NCBI RefSeq assembly: GCF_900089605.1
Contig: NZ_LT594324.1
Location: forward strand, 6,386,001-6,450,000
DNA: 64,000 nucleotides
Direction: 5' to 3'
Source of the DNA: Micromonospora narathiwatensis
GTDB taxonomy: Bacteria; Actinomycetota; Actinomycetes; Mycobacteriales; Micromonosporaceae
In this document: piece by piece, positions 43,819 through 52,659 of the stretch
Position numbering within the stretch: the first letter of the stretch is position 1
Layout of the letters: every line of letters starts with the position of its first letter
The notes under the pieces: generated by a model
The model's database searches: none
Seen by the model: only the letters and a program-made list of their open reading frames with translations
What the model was told of the DNA's origin: nothing
Program-made: the position numbers and the translations under genes

Positions 43819-43871
43819 ATATACCCCGGGGATATATACGCGAGGTATACGCTCGGGGTATGTTGTCGGGC
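43819..43871 (+). promoter_or_regulatory. PadR promoter and operator
   Basis: A 19-bp near-perfect palindrome, ATATACCCCGGGGATATAT (43819-43837, one mismatch), is followed by GTATAC (43845-43850) and by the -10 box TATGTT (43859-43864), which ends 7 nt before ATG 43872. It looks like an autoregulatory PadR operator, possibly shared with the divergent TMEM175 gene. Confidence 0.7.
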
Positions 43872-44396
43872 ATGAGCGTTCCCATGACCCTGCTCGGCCT
43901 GCTCGAACGCGAGCCCAGCCACGGCTACGACCTCAAGCGCGACTACGACTCCTTCTTCAGCCGGGGCAAGCCGCTGCCGTTCGGCCAGGTCTACGCGACC
44001 CTCGGCCGGCTCACCCGCGACGGGAAGATCGTGGTCGGCGAGGTCGAGCCGGGCGTCGGCCCCGAACGCAAGCGCTACGTCATCACCGACCGGGGCGCGA
44101 CCGAGTTCGAGTCGTGGCTGACCGAGCCGGTCGACGCCGAGCCCAACCTGCAGAGCGTGCTGTTCACCAAGGTCGTGCTGGCGCTCATGCTCGACCGCCC
44201 CGCCGAGGAATACCTCGACATGCAGCGCGCCACCCACCTGCTGCGGATGAAGGAGCTCACCGACCTGCGGCGCGGCGGCGACCTGGTCGACACCATGCTG
44301 GCCGACCACGGCCTGTTCCACCTCGACGCCGACCTGCGCTGGATCGACACCACGATCGCCCGGCTGGACTCCCTTCGGAAGGTGGTACGCAAGTGA
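43872..44396 (+). CDS. PadR-family transcriptional regulator
   Basis: The 174-residue product has a PadR winged helix (PMTLLGLLEREPSHGYDLKRDYDSFF … FGQVYATLGRLTRDGKI) and a C-terminal Vir-like coiled-coil dimerisation domain. PadR repressors next to ABC exporters respond to antibiotics or phenolic compounds. It leads an operon with the ABC ATPase and permease, overlapping the next gene by 4 nt. ATG 43872 is 7 nt after a TATGTT box, so the regulator's mRNA is leaderless and probably self-repressed via the palindrome upstream. Confidence 0.92.
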   Translation: MSVPMTLLGLLEREPSHGYDLKRDYDSFFSRGKPLPFGQVYATLGRLTRDGKIVVGEVEPGVGPERKRYVITDRGATEFESWLTEPVDAEPNLQSVLFTKVVLALMLDRPAEEYLDMQRATHLLRMKELTDLRRGGDLVDTMLADHGLFHLDADLRWIDTTIARLDSLRKVVRK

Positions 44397-45064
44397 AGGC
44401 GATCGAGGCGCGCGACGTCGTGCTGTCCTTCGGCGAGACGCAGGCGCTGCGAGGGGCCAGCGTCTCGGTGGCCCCGGGCGAGATCGTCGCTATCATGGGC
44501 CCGAGCGGCTCCGGGAAGTCGACTCTGCTGCACTGCCTGGCCGGGATCCTGGTCCCCGACGCAGGAGAGATCCACTTTGATGGCCGCCGGATCGACACGC
44601 TGGGCGAGCACGAGCGCAGCATGCTGCGCCGCGACCAGTTCGGGTTCGTGTTCCAGTTCGGGCAGCTCGTGCCGGAGTTGACGGCGGAGGAGAACGTCGC
44701 GCTGCCGCTGCTGCTCGGCGGTGTCAAGCGCGCCGCCGCGCTGAAGCAGGCGCGGCCCTGGTTCGAGCGGCTCGGCCTGGCCGGGCTGGAACGCCGCCGC
44801 TCCGGCGAGCTCTCCGGCGGTCAGGCGCAACGGGTCGCGCTGGCCCGCGGCCTGGTCGCCCGGCCCGGGGCGCTGTTCGCCGACGAGCCGACCGGGGCGC
44901 TGGACTCGCTCACCGGCGAGCAGGTCATGGACCTGCTGGTCGCCTCGGCCCGTGAGGAGGGCACCACCGTCGTGCTGGTCACCCACGAGGCCCGCGTCGC
45001 CGCGTACGCCGACCGGCAGGTCATCGTGCGCGACGGCAAGGTGAACGCGCTGGTGCTCTCATGA
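44393..45064 (+). CDS. ABC transporter ATPase (LolD/MacB type)
   Basis: The 223-residue protein has Walker A GPSGSGKST, Q-loop FVFQFGQLVPELTAEENVALPLLL, signature LSGGQAQRVALARG and Walker B GALFADEPTGALD, with the H-loop VLVTHE. The FQ..LVP...ENV pattern is that of the lipoprotein/antibiotic-export (MacB/FtsE) branch. GTG 44393 overlaps the PadR stop; its own stop overlaps the permease start, so the three proteins are made stoichiometrically. Confidence 0.95.
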   Translation: MKAIEARDVVLSFGETQALRGASVSVAPGEIVAIMGPSGSGKSTLLHCLAGILVPDAGEIHFDGRRIDTLGEHERSMLRRDQFGFVFQFGQLVPELTAEENVALPLLLGGVKRAAALKQARPWFERLGLAGLERRRSGELSGGQAQRVALARGLVARPGALFADEPTGALDSLTGEQVMDLLVASAREEGTTVVLVTHEARVAAYADRQVIVRDGKVNALVLS

Positions 45065-47319
45065 TCCGGTTCGGTCTGCGGCTGTCCCTGGCCGGTGGGC
45101 GGGAGGCCGCCACCCGGCTGGTCATCATCGCCGCCGCGGTGGCGCTCGGCGTCGGCATGCTCCTGACCACGCTCGCCGGCATGAACGCGGTCGGCGCGCA
45201 GAACCAGCGGTACGGCTGGCTCAACACCGCCACCGCCCCGGCGACCTCCCCCGAAGCGTCGGCCAGCCAGCTGTGGTGGCTGCTGCGGGAGGACTACTAC
45301 CACGGTCGGTCCATCGGCCGGCTGGACGTCGCGGTTACGGGCCCGGACGCGCCCGTACCGCCGGGCATCGCGCACCTGCCCGGGCCGGGCGAGTACTACG
45401 TCTCGCCCGCCCTCGGCGAGCTGCTGCGGGCCACCCCGGCCGCGGAACTCGGCGACCGCTTCCCCGGCCACGAGATCGGCACGATCGGCCCGGCGGCGCT
45501 GCCCTCGCCCGAATCGCTGCTGATCGTCGTCGGCCGCACCCCGGCAGAGCTGGAGCCGCTCGGGGCCCGGAAGGTCCCCCAGATCATGGCCCTCCCGCCG
45601 AGCCACTGCAGCAGTGGCTGCCCCATCGGGATCAACCAGGCCGGCATGACGCTCGTGCTCTCCGTCGTCGCCGCCGCGCTGCTCTTCCCGGTGCTCATCT
45701 TCATCGGCACCGCGACCCGGTTGGCCGCCACCCGTCGGGAGCAGCGCTTCGCCGCGATGCGGCTGGTCGGCGCCACCCCGCGGCAGATCTCCCTCATCTC
45801 GGCCGTCGAGTCGACCCTCGCCGCCTCGGTGGGCACCGCCGTCGGGTTCGGCCTGTTCTTCGCCGCCCGGCCGGGACTGGCCATCATCCCGTTCACCGGC
45901 GAACCGTTCTTCCCCGGCGACCTGTCGCTCACGATCGTCAACGTCCTGGCGGTCGCGCTCGGCGTACCGCTCGGTGCCGTCGTTGCCTCCTGGCTCGCGC
46001 TGCGCCGGGTGCAGATCTCGCCGTTGGGCGTGAGCCGACGGGTCACCCCGAAACCGCCACGCGCCTGGCGGCTGATCCCGCTGGTCGCCGGGCTCGCCGA
46101 GATGACGTACTTCATCGGCCGGCGACCGGCGACGACCAACGGCCAGATCACCGCGTACCTCTCCGGGTTCGTGCTGATCATGATCGGGCTCGTCGTGGCC
46201 GGGCCCTGGCTGACCATGATCGGTGCCCGGGTGCTGGCCGGGCGGGCCAGCCGACCCGCCACGCTCATCGCCGGGCGACGCCTCGCGGACAACCCGCAGG
46301 CCGGCTTCCGGTCGGTCAGCGGGCTGATCGTGGCGCTGTTCGTGACCAGTGTGGCCACCGGTACGATCACCACGTTCGTCGCCAACCGTGGCGCACCGCG
46401 CACCGACTCGGTGGCCGCGACCTCACTGGCGAAGATGTTCAGGCCCGAAGAGGGCCCCGCGCCGACCGCGGACCAGATCCCGGCCGGGCTCAGCACGATC
46501 CCCGGGGTACGCAGCGTGACCCTGGTCCACACCAATCCTGTCGATCACCCACCGGTCCAGACGATGACCAAGTCGACGGATTCCCATCCCGCCTCCTACG
46601 ACCAGTGGTGGCCAGGCGTCGTCACGTGCGCCGAGCTGGACCGCCTGGCCGTGTTCGGCACCTGCCCCGGCGGCGCACAGGTCGCGGCCGTGCCCGACGA
46701 CCTCATCGGCATGCGCGCATTCGACCTGACCAATAACGCCTACGTCTGGACCGCCGCCGACATCGCCCCCGCGGAGGTCGACCGGCAGCCGATCCGGTCG
46801 GTGGTCGTCAACACGACCAGCCGCTCCGCGTTCGAGCAGGCCCGGACCATGCTGATCAACGCGTTCCCGCAGGGACGCTCCCCGGCGAGCGTCGGCGAGT
46901 GGGAGTCGAACAGCAGGCGGCAGATGAACCAGTTCCAGCAGCTGGCCAACGTGATCATGCTGGCCAGCCTGCCGATCGCCGGCTGCAGCCTGGCTGTCAG
47001 CGTGGCCGGCGGGCTCAGCGACCGGAAACGGCCGTTCAGCATGCTGCGCCTGACCGGGATGCAGCTGCGTACGCTGCGCCGGGTGGTCGCGCTGGAGACC
47101 GTCGTGCCGCTGCTGCTCGTCGCCGTGGTGGCGATCGGGATGGGTTTCCTGGCCGCGTACCTGTTCCTGCGGTCGCAGCTGGGCTACACGCTGCTGGCAC
47201 CGGGCTCGTCGTTCTATCTCATGGCCGGCGGCGGGCTGGCCGTGTCGCTGGGCATCGTCGCCCTGACGCTGCCGCTGCTGCGCCGGATCACCGGCCCGGA
47301 GACGGCCCGCAACGAGTGA
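45061..47319 (+). CDS. FtsX-like ABC transporter permease
   Basis: The 752-residue product has an N-terminal membrane helix, an extracytoplasmic segment (about 45-185), three helices of an FtsX domain (ATRLAATRREQRFAAMRLVGATPRQISLIS, the coupling helix), a central four-helix part, a second extracytoplasmic domain (about 420-620) and a final FtsX copy with DRKRPFSMLRLTGMQLRTLRR. This is the permease of a type VII-like mechanotransmission ABC exporter that works with the ATPase just upstream. It likely removes an envelope-active compound sensed by PadR. A 14-bp hairpin terminator follows 8 nt after its stop. Confidence 0.9.
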   Translation: MIRFGLRLSLAGGREAATRLVIIAAAVALGVGMLLTTLAGMNAVGAQNQRYGWLNTATAPATSPEASASQLWWLLREDYYHGRSIGRLDVAVTGPDAPVPPGIAHLPGPGEYYVSPALGELLRATPAAELGDRFPGHEIGTIGPAALPSPESLLIVVGRTPAELEPLGARKVPQIMALPPSHCSSGCPIGINQAGMTLVLSVVAAALLFPVLIFIGTATRLAATRREQRFAAMRLVGATPRQISLISAVESTLAASVGTAVGFGLFFAARPGLAIIPFTGEPFFPGDLSLTIVNVLAVALGVPLGAVVASWLALRRVQISPLGVSRRVTPKPPRAWRLIPLVAGLAEMTYFIGRRPATTNGQITAYLSGFVLIMIGLVVAGPWLTMIGARVLAGRASRPATLIAGRRLADNPQAGFRSVSGLIVALFVTSVATGTITTFVANRGAPRTDSVAATSLAKMFRPEEGPAPTADQIPAGLSTIPGVRSVTLVHTNPVDHPPVQTMTKSTDSHPASYDQWWPGVVTCAELDRLAVFGTCPGGAQVAAVPDDLIGMRAFDLTNNAYVWTAADIAPAEVDRQPIRSVVVNTTSRSAFEQARTMLINAFPQGRSPASVGEWESNSRRQMNQFQQLANVIMLASLPIAGCSLAVSVAGGLSDRKRPFSMLRLTGMQLRTLRRVVALETVVPLLLVAVVAIGMGFLAAYLFLRSQLGYTLLAPGSSFYLMAGGGLAVSLGIVALTLPLLRRITGPETARNE

Positions 47320-47326
47320 GCGCCGC

Positions 47327-47360
47327 TGGGTGGGCCCGGCGACACCGCCGGGCCCACCCA
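47327..47360. terminator. Terminator between ABC operon and convergent gene
   Basis: TGGGTGGGCCCGGC (47327-47340) pairs perfectly with GCCGGGCCCACCCA (47347-47360) around a 6-nt loop; it can serve both convergent units. Confidence 0.85.
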
Positions 47361-47367
47361 ACCCGAG

Positions 47368-47721
47368 TCACCCGAGCGGCACCTGGACGGCGACGTCACG
47401 CTTCGGGTAGTACGCCTCCACCTTGTTCGCGCCGTACTTGTCGCGGAACAACTGCACGATGTGCCGGACCCGATCCGAGTCGGTGATCGCGGTGGCGCTC
47501 GAACTCAACGCCGTACCGTTCGCGGCCACCTGGATCATCGGCGTCTGCCGTACGTTCTTGTACCAGTCGCTGTTCGACCCGGTCACCGGGACCAGGAACA
47601 CGCTGTCCTCCTCCCGCACGAACCACACCGGGTGCGAGATCTGCCGCCCGCTCTTGCGCCCGGTAACGGTGATCTCGACCTCGTTGACGCCTTCGAGAGC
47701 GTCCCTGATCGCGTTGGCCAC
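47368..47721 (-). CDS. Ddn-like nitroreductase/quinone reductase family protein (F420-dependent type)
   Basis: The 117-residue split-barrel protein has EITVTGRKSGRQISHPVWFVREEDSVFLVPVTGSNSDWYKNV, the pattern of deazaflavin (F420)-dependent nitroreductases of the Ddn/PF04075 group, with the YKNVRQTP loop. These reduce quinones or nitro compounds with F420H2. A GGGAGG site lies before ATG 47721. It is monocistronic. It is the second F420-type barrel in the window. Confidence 0.78.
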   Translation of the reverse strand: MANAIRDALEGVNEVEITVTGRKSGRQISHPVWFVREEDSVFLVPVTGSNSDWYKNVRQTPMIQVAANGTALSSSATAITDSDRVRHIVQLFRDKYGANKVEAYYPKRDVAVQVPLG

Positions 47722-47954
47722 GATGCCTCCCGACAGCTTCCCGACCTGCTCCCACCTGCCAGGCTATGAAGCTTCGCGCCCGTTGGCCGCCGGTTCGCGG
47801 GACCCGGCGGCACCAATCGCCACCGGCCCCTCGGGAGACGCGCGGCCCGCGACCAGGCGGCCCCGAATGAGGTACGCCTGCGCAACGCTCCTCCTCCGCC
47901 CACTGCACGCCCTTACGCTCGGCGCGGACACGGACGAGTTCCGAGGAGGCGGCG

Positions 47955-48893
47955 GTGGCACAGTCGTACCCCCAACCGCCTGTGCCGACGACGGTCCGGC
48001 GGCCGTGGCTGCGGATCTTCTGGGTGGGCCTGGTGTTGTGGCTGGCCACCGTGGTGGTCGTCTTCGCGACCGGCAACCCCGTCCTCGTGCCGACCCTGGT
48101 GCTGCTGGGCAGCTTCCTGGTGCCCGTGACGTTCGTGGTCTGGGCCTTCCAACGCCGAGAGACCGGTGAGCTCACCCCGGGCCTGATCCTGAGCACGTTC
48201 CTGGCCGGCGGCGTGCTCGGCGTGCTGGCCTCCTCGCTGCTCGAGTCCTACCTGCTGCGCCCGTCGTGGTGGCTGTTCTTCGGCGTCGGACTCATCGAGG
48301 AGGCCGTGAAGCTGGGGGTGCTGGCGTTCCTGACCCGGCACCTGCACCACAAGGCGGTACGCGACGGGATCATCCTCGGCGCGTCGGTCGGGTTCGGCTT
48401 CGCGGCCCTCGAAACCGCCGGCTACGCCTTCACCGCGCTGTTCACCGCCCATGGGCTGTCGGTGACCCAACTCGTGCAGACCGAGCTGCTGCGCAGCGTG
48501 ATCTCCCCGTTCGGGCACGGCCTGTGGACGGCGATCCTCGGCGGGGTGCTCTTCTCGTCCAGCACCCGGGAGCACTTCGTGATCACCGGGCGGCTGATCC
48601 TCGCCTACCTCGGCGTCTCCCTGCTGCACGCGTTCTGGGACGGCTCGCGGGTGATCGCGCTGCTCCTGACCCTGCTGTTCACCGGCGCAGAGGTGTCCAA
48701 CGGCAGGCTCGTGCGGCCCACCAGCGGCCAGGTGGCGCTGTTCACCGCGCTGCAGTGGATCGGGCTCGCGATCGTGGCGATCATCGGGCTCCTGTGGCTG
48801 TGGGCGCTGGTACGGAAGGCGCGCCGCGCCCCGCACCCGCCCCCGCCTCAGTACGGGGGCTGGCGGGTGCCGATCCGCCCTCCCGGCACCTGA
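47955..48893 (+). CDS. PrsW-family intramembrane metalloprotease
   Basis: The 312-residue product has about eight membrane helices and PrsW-family metal motifs: GLIEEAVKLG (E113-E114), GFGFAALETAGY and SPFGHGLWTAILG plus LLHAFWDGS with conserved histidines. B. subtilis PrsW starts cleavage of an anti-sigma factor; with five sigma factors and three membrane partners in this window, a comparable role is possible but unproven. GAGGAGG lies 6 nt before GTG 47955. Confidence 0.86.
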   Translation: MAQSYPQPPVPTTVRRPWLRIFWVGLVLWLATVVVVFATGNPVLVPTLVLLGSFLVPVTFVVWAFQRRETGELTPGLILSTFLAGGVLGVLASSLLESYLLRPSWWLFFGVGLIEEAVKLGVLAFLTRHLHHKAVRDGIILGASVGFGFAALETAGYAFTALFTAHGLSVTQLVQTELLRSVISPFGHGLWTAILGGVLFSSSTREHFVITGRLILAYLGVSLLHAFWDGSRVIALLLTLLFTGAEVSNGRLVRPTSGQVALFTALQWIGLAIVAIIGLLWLWALVRKARRAPHPPPPQYGGWRVPIRPPGT

Positions 48894-49157
48894 GATCAGC
48901 CCATCGAATGATTTTGCCGCCCGTCTCAAAGGGCTACAGCAGGTGGCGGCTACCCGTGTACAGAGAAACGACGGCAGTCTGGCGCGCTGGATGCGAGGAA
49001 CAGTCCTGTCCGGCATCTGACACCGGTGGGCATCAATTGCTGCACATAAGCGGGCTTTCTCCATGAAAGGCGCGCCTGCCTGGGGGTGAGCGGATGCCGC
49101 CCGCCTGGATTGCTCGCTAGGGTTTCGGCTTTGCCCCATTCACCTCTTAGGACAAAC

Positions 49158-50756
49158 GTGGGAATCCTCAAAGAGATGCAGCGGGCGCATGCACGCCAGT
49201 TACGCACCCAGCGGCAGGCGCAGGCTGCGACATACCGGCACCAGCAGCAACTGCGCCGTGAGGCGGAGCGAGCTATGAAGGCAGCGCAACGTGCTCAGGC
49301 GGCGGATGAGCGGGAGCGCAAGCGGCTCTATGCCGAGGCGCGCGGTGCCGAAGTGGCGGCTGCGAACTCTGATCTCCAAGTCCGCCTTGAGGAGTTGGAG
49401 AACCTGCTTGTTGCGACGCTCGACGTTGACGACCACATCGACTTCCATCGGCTGAAGAAGTCGGTTACCCACCCACCTTTCAACCCTGGAGCGCTGGGCG
49501 CACCGCTGGCCCCTCCAGATTGGCGCCGCTTCGAGCCGCCTGCTCCAACCGGCCTGGCAAAGATGTTCGGGGGACAAGCCAAGCACCAACAGCAGATTGC
49601 CGCAGCCCAGCATGCGTTCGCGCAGTCTCAGGCGCAGCACCGGGCCACTGAGGCCGACCGTCAGCGACGACTTGCCGTCGCGCACCAGAGCTATCAGACT
49701 CACTGCGCCAAGGTTGACGCGGAGATCGCTGCGCACAACGCCGAGATCGAACGATTTGCTACGGCGTTCGCCGCCGGCGATCCGGCAGCTGTCGTCGAAT
49801 ACTTCAGTATGGTGCTCGGTAACTCGGTCTACCCTGACGACTTTCCCCAGCAGTACCGGCTGGCGTACGTCCCGGAATCCCGACAGTTGGTCGTCGAGTA
49901 TCGCTTGCCGACGTTGGACGCTGTCCCCGCGGTCCGAGAACATCGCTACGTCAAAACCCGCGATGAGATCACCTCGACGGCTCGGCCGGCGAAGGAGATC
50001 AAGGATCGATACACGAATCTGGTCGCTCAGCTGACCTTGCGGACCGTGCATGAGCTCTTTGAGTCCGACCGCGCCACGCTCGTGGACACGATCATCTTCA
50101 ACGGCATCGTCGACACCACCGATCCACGCACCGGAGCCGCCGTTCAGCCGTGCCTGGTGACGCTTCGAACGACCCGCGAGGTATTCGGCGAACTCAACCT
50201 TCGCATGGTCGACCCCAGCGCATGCCTGCAGCACCTCAATGCGTCGGTATCGAAGCGGCCAGCCGAGCTCGCACCGGTCCGCCCCGTGTTGGAATTCGAC
50301 ATGGTCGACAAGCGGTTCGTTGACGAGGTCGATGTGCTCGCCGACCTCGACCAGCGACCGAACCTGCTCAAGCTCACCCCAACGGAGTTCGAGAGTCTGA
50401 TCCAGAACCTCTTCGCCAAAATGGGACTAGACACAAAACAGACCCGCCCGTCGCGCGATGGCGGAGTGGACTGCGTCGCCTTCGACCCCCGACCGATTTT
50501 CGGTGGCAAAGTTGTCATCCAGGCCAAGCGTTACCGCAACACGGTCGACGTCTCCTCCGTGCGAGACCTCTATGGCACGGTTCAGAACGAAGGTGCGTCC
50601 AAGGGCATCCTGGTGACCACGAGTGGCTACGGCGCGGCGTCGTACGAGTTCGCATCCGGCAAGCCGCTGGAGTTGATCGACGGCTCCAACCTGCTCTACT
50701 TGCTCGCCGAGCACGCGGAGGTGAAAGCCCGGATCGACCCGAACGAGCTGGACTGA
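49158..50756 (+). CDS. Mrr-like restriction endonuclease with long coiled-coil N terminus
   Basis: The 532-residue product has an N-terminal coiled coil (about 5-100, rich in Gln/Arg/Ala; a second at 140-220), a middle beta-rich region, and a C-terminal Mrr-type PD-(D/E)XK domain (about 410-515): LTPTEFESLIQNLFAKMGL, catalytic GGVDCVAFD (D near 436) and VIQAKRY (Q-x-K). Mrr enzymes cut modified foreign DNA. GTG 49158 follows TAGGACA; a TAGGGT box at 49118-49123 is a likely -10. It ends 3 nt before darT, so nuclease, toxin and antitoxin form one operon. GC is clearly lower than in flanking genes, pointing to transfer. Confidence 0.82.
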   Translation: MGILKEMQRAHARQLRTQRQAQAATYRHQQQLRREAERAMKAAQRAQAADERERKRLYAEARGAEVAAANSDLQVRLEELENLLVATLDVDDHIDFHRLKKSVTHPPFNPGALGAPLAPPDWRRFEPPAPTGLAKMFGGQAKHQQQIAAAQHAFAQSQAQHRATEADRQRRLAVAHQSYQTHCAKVDAEIAAHNAEIERFATAFAAGDPAAVVEYFSMVLGNSVYPDDFPQQYRLAYVPESRQLVVEYRLPTLDAVPAVREHRYVKTRDEITSTARPAKEIKDRYTNLVAQLTLRTVHELFESDRATLVDTIIFNGIVDTTDPRTGAAVQPCLVTLRTTREVFGELNLRMVDPSACLQHLNASVSKRPAELAPVRPVLEFDMVDKRFVDEVDVLADLDQRPNLLKLTPTEFESLIQNLFAKMGLDTKQTRPSRDGGVDCVAFDPRPIFGGKVVIQAKRYRNTVDVSSVRDLYGTVQNEGASKGILVTTSGYGAASYEFASGKPLELIDGSNLLYLLAEHAEVKARIDPNELD

Positions 50757-50759
50757 TCC

Positions 50760-51449
50760 GTGGCGGACATGATCAGGCAACCGCAGCCGACCTTGATCAT
50801 GCACTTCACCCACATCGACAACCTGTCGGCCATCCTCAAGGCCGGCAGGTTGTTCTCGGACAGCAGCGTGGGTCCGCAGTTGGCAACGAACGTGGGTGCC
50901 GTGGAAATCAAGGCACGCCGACGGGAACGGCCCGTGCCGTGCCCTCCGGGCGGCTTCGTCGCCGACTATGTGCCGTTCTACTTCGCCCCACGCTCACCAA
51001 TGATGTACCGGATTGCCTGTGACCATCGGGACGGGAAGCCTGGGTGCTACCTCGGCGGGGACGATCCGCTCGTCTACCTCGTGAGCTCGGTCGAGCAGGT
51101 GCACGCAGCTGGGCTGAGCTGGGTGGCAAGCGACGGAAACTGCGCCGTCGGGCTGACCACCTTCTCGATCGAGTTCGACGAGCTGGCGACTCTCGTCGAT
51201 TGGCCTCTGCTGCAGGCGGAAGTCTGGAAGAACATCCCCGAGGACATGGACCGAATGCGCCGCCGTGCAGCCGAGTTCCTGGTGCATCGTGAGTTTCCTC
51301 TCGACCTGCTGGCCGGTTACGCCGTACGGACGGCGGAACGGCAGGAACAGGTGAGGCAGGTCTTCCGCGACGCTGGCATGATCGAGCCGTACGTTGCTGT
51401 CAGACCGGACTGGTACTACGGGTACATGCGGAGGGAGGTGCGCAGATGA
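50760..51449 (+). CDS. darT: DarT, DNA (thymidine) ADP-ribosyltransferase toxin
   Basis: The 229-residue product has the DarT signatures: MHFTHIDNLSAILKAG start, ADYVPFYFAPRSPMMYRI (about 69-86) and the catalytic-glutamate segment RRRAAEFLVHREFPLDLL (E172). DarT transfers ADP-ribose from NAD+ to a thymidine in single-stranded DNA, halting replication, and protects against phage by abortive infection. GTG 50760 is 3 nt after the Mrr-like gene; an ATG in frame at 50769 is possible. It overlaps darG by 4 nt. Confidence 0.93.
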   Translation: MADMIRQPQPTLIMHFTHIDNLSAILKAGRLFSDSSVGPQLATNVGAVEIKARRRERPVPCPPGGFVADYVPFYFAPRSPMMYRIACDHRDGKPGCYLGGDDPLVYLVSSVEQVHAAGLSWVASDGNCAVGLTTFSIEFDELATLVDWPLLQAEVWKNIPEDMDRMRRRAAEFLVHREFPLDLLAGYAVRTAERQEQVRQVFRDAGMIEPYVAVRPDWYYGYMRREVRR

Positions 51450-52525
51450 TCATCATCAGTCACGGCAACCTGTTGACCGCTGACGCGGACGCGTTGGTCA
51501 ACACAGTTAACACCGTCGGAGTGATGGGCAAGGGGATCGCTCTTCAGTTCAAGCGCGCCTACCCGGCCAACTACGCGGCCTACCGGGCTGCCTGCGCTGC
51601 CGACGAGGTCAAGCTGGGCCGGATGTTCGTTTTCGACTCGGCACGCCTAGGCCCGCGTAGATATGTGATCAACTTTCCCACCAAGGGTCACTGGCGGGCG
51701 AACTCGAAGTTGCCCGACATTCAGGACGGCCTTGCTGATCTCGTCCGTGTGGTACGCGAGCGGCAGATCACGTCGCTGGCTGTACCAGCTTTGGGCTGCG
51801 GCAACGGTGGACTCATCTGGGACGATGTCCGACCCGTTATCGAGCGCGCGTTCGCCGAGATCCCCCACGTTCGAGTGCTGCTGTTCCCGCCCGAGGGAGC
51901 GCCGGACCCCGCCGACATGCCGGTGGCCACTGAGAAGCCCCAACTGACCCCGGGGCGGGCGACCCTGCTGCGGGCGATCGACCGCTATCTGCAACGGGCA
52001 CGAGCACTCGAACCGCGCGACGGGATCACCCTTCTGGAGATCCAGAAGATCGCCTACTTCCTCCAGGTGTTGGGCCAGCCACTACGCCTTCAGTTCGGCC
52101 GAGGCCGATATGGCCCGTACGCCGAGAACCTCAACCACGTTCTCGACCGGCTGGAAGGGCACTACCTGACGGGCTTCGGTGACCGGTCGGCACGGGTCGA
52201 GGAGCTTCAACCGATCCGGCTGACTGACGGCACGGTCGAGGCCGTCGCGGCATGGTTCGGAACTCAGGGCTCGGCATCCTGCGACGCGCTGGATCGGCTG
52301 GCCCATCTGATCGACGGTTTCGAAGCGCCCTACAGCCTTGAGCTGCTGGCCACCGTGCATTACGCGGCCGGGTCACATCCAGCGACCAGCGATCTCGACG
52401 AGTTGACCGAGCGGGTCCGTAACTGGAGTGGCCGCAAGGCCCGCCTCTTCACAGCTGCGCACATCCGGCTGGCTTACGGTCGGCTGAAGTCAGCTGGTCT
52501 GCTACCCGCCTTCAGCCTTGCGTGA
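51446..52525 (+). CDS. darG: DarG, macrodomain antitoxin (DNA ADP-ribosylglycohydrolase)
   Basis: The 359-residue protein has an N-terminal macro domain (about 1-155) with ADALVNTVNTVGVMGKGIALQFKRAYP, VINFPTKGHWRANSKL and ALGCGNGGL, which removes the ADP-ribose that DarT places on DNA, and a C-terminal DarG-type domain (about 170-359; LLEIQKIAYFLQVLGQPLRLQFGRGRYGPYAENL) that in characterised DarG proteins binds and blocks DarT. ATG 51446 overlaps the darT stop. Complete and apparently functional. Confidence 0.93.
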   Translation: MIIISHGNLLTADADALVNTVNTVGVMGKGIALQFKRAYPANYAAYRAACAADEVKLGRMFVFDSARLGPRRYVINFPTKGHWRANSKLPDIQDGLADLVRVVRERQITSLAVPALGCGNGGLIWDDVRPVIERAFAEIPHVRVLLFPPEGAPDPADMPVATEKPQLTPGRATLLRAIDRYLQRARALEPRDGITLLEIQKIAYFLQVLGQPLRLQFGRGRYGPYAENLNHVLDRLEGHYLTGFGDRSARVEELQPIRLTDGTVEAVAAWFGTQGSASCDALDRLAHLIDGFEAPYSLELLATVHYAAGSHPATSDLDELTERVRNWSGRKARLFTAAHIRLAYGRLKSAGLLPAFSLA

Positions 52526-52564
52526 GTCGTCTCCCCTGCAAGACGCACTCGGACGATGAAGGGC

Positions 52565-52650
52565 CGCCAGCACCAACGGCACCACGAGCCGGTTCCCGGT
52601 CGACCGTCCGTTCCTCGTCGATCGGGCGCGCGGTCTCTCCGCCACCGAGG
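52565..52650 (-). pseudogene. Fragment of an MMPL transporter gene
   Basis: This 86-bp minus-strand segment aligns at roughly 85% with 54418-54504 inside the intact MMPL gene: IDEERTVDRE here against IDEKRTVDRD there, then, after a 2-nt deletion, NRLVVPLVLAAL against NWLVGPLVLAVVL. It lies directly downstream of tetR. It appears to be the leftover of a second MMPL gene once paired with that regulator. Confidence 0.7.
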
Positions 52651-52659
52651 GGCCTGTAC

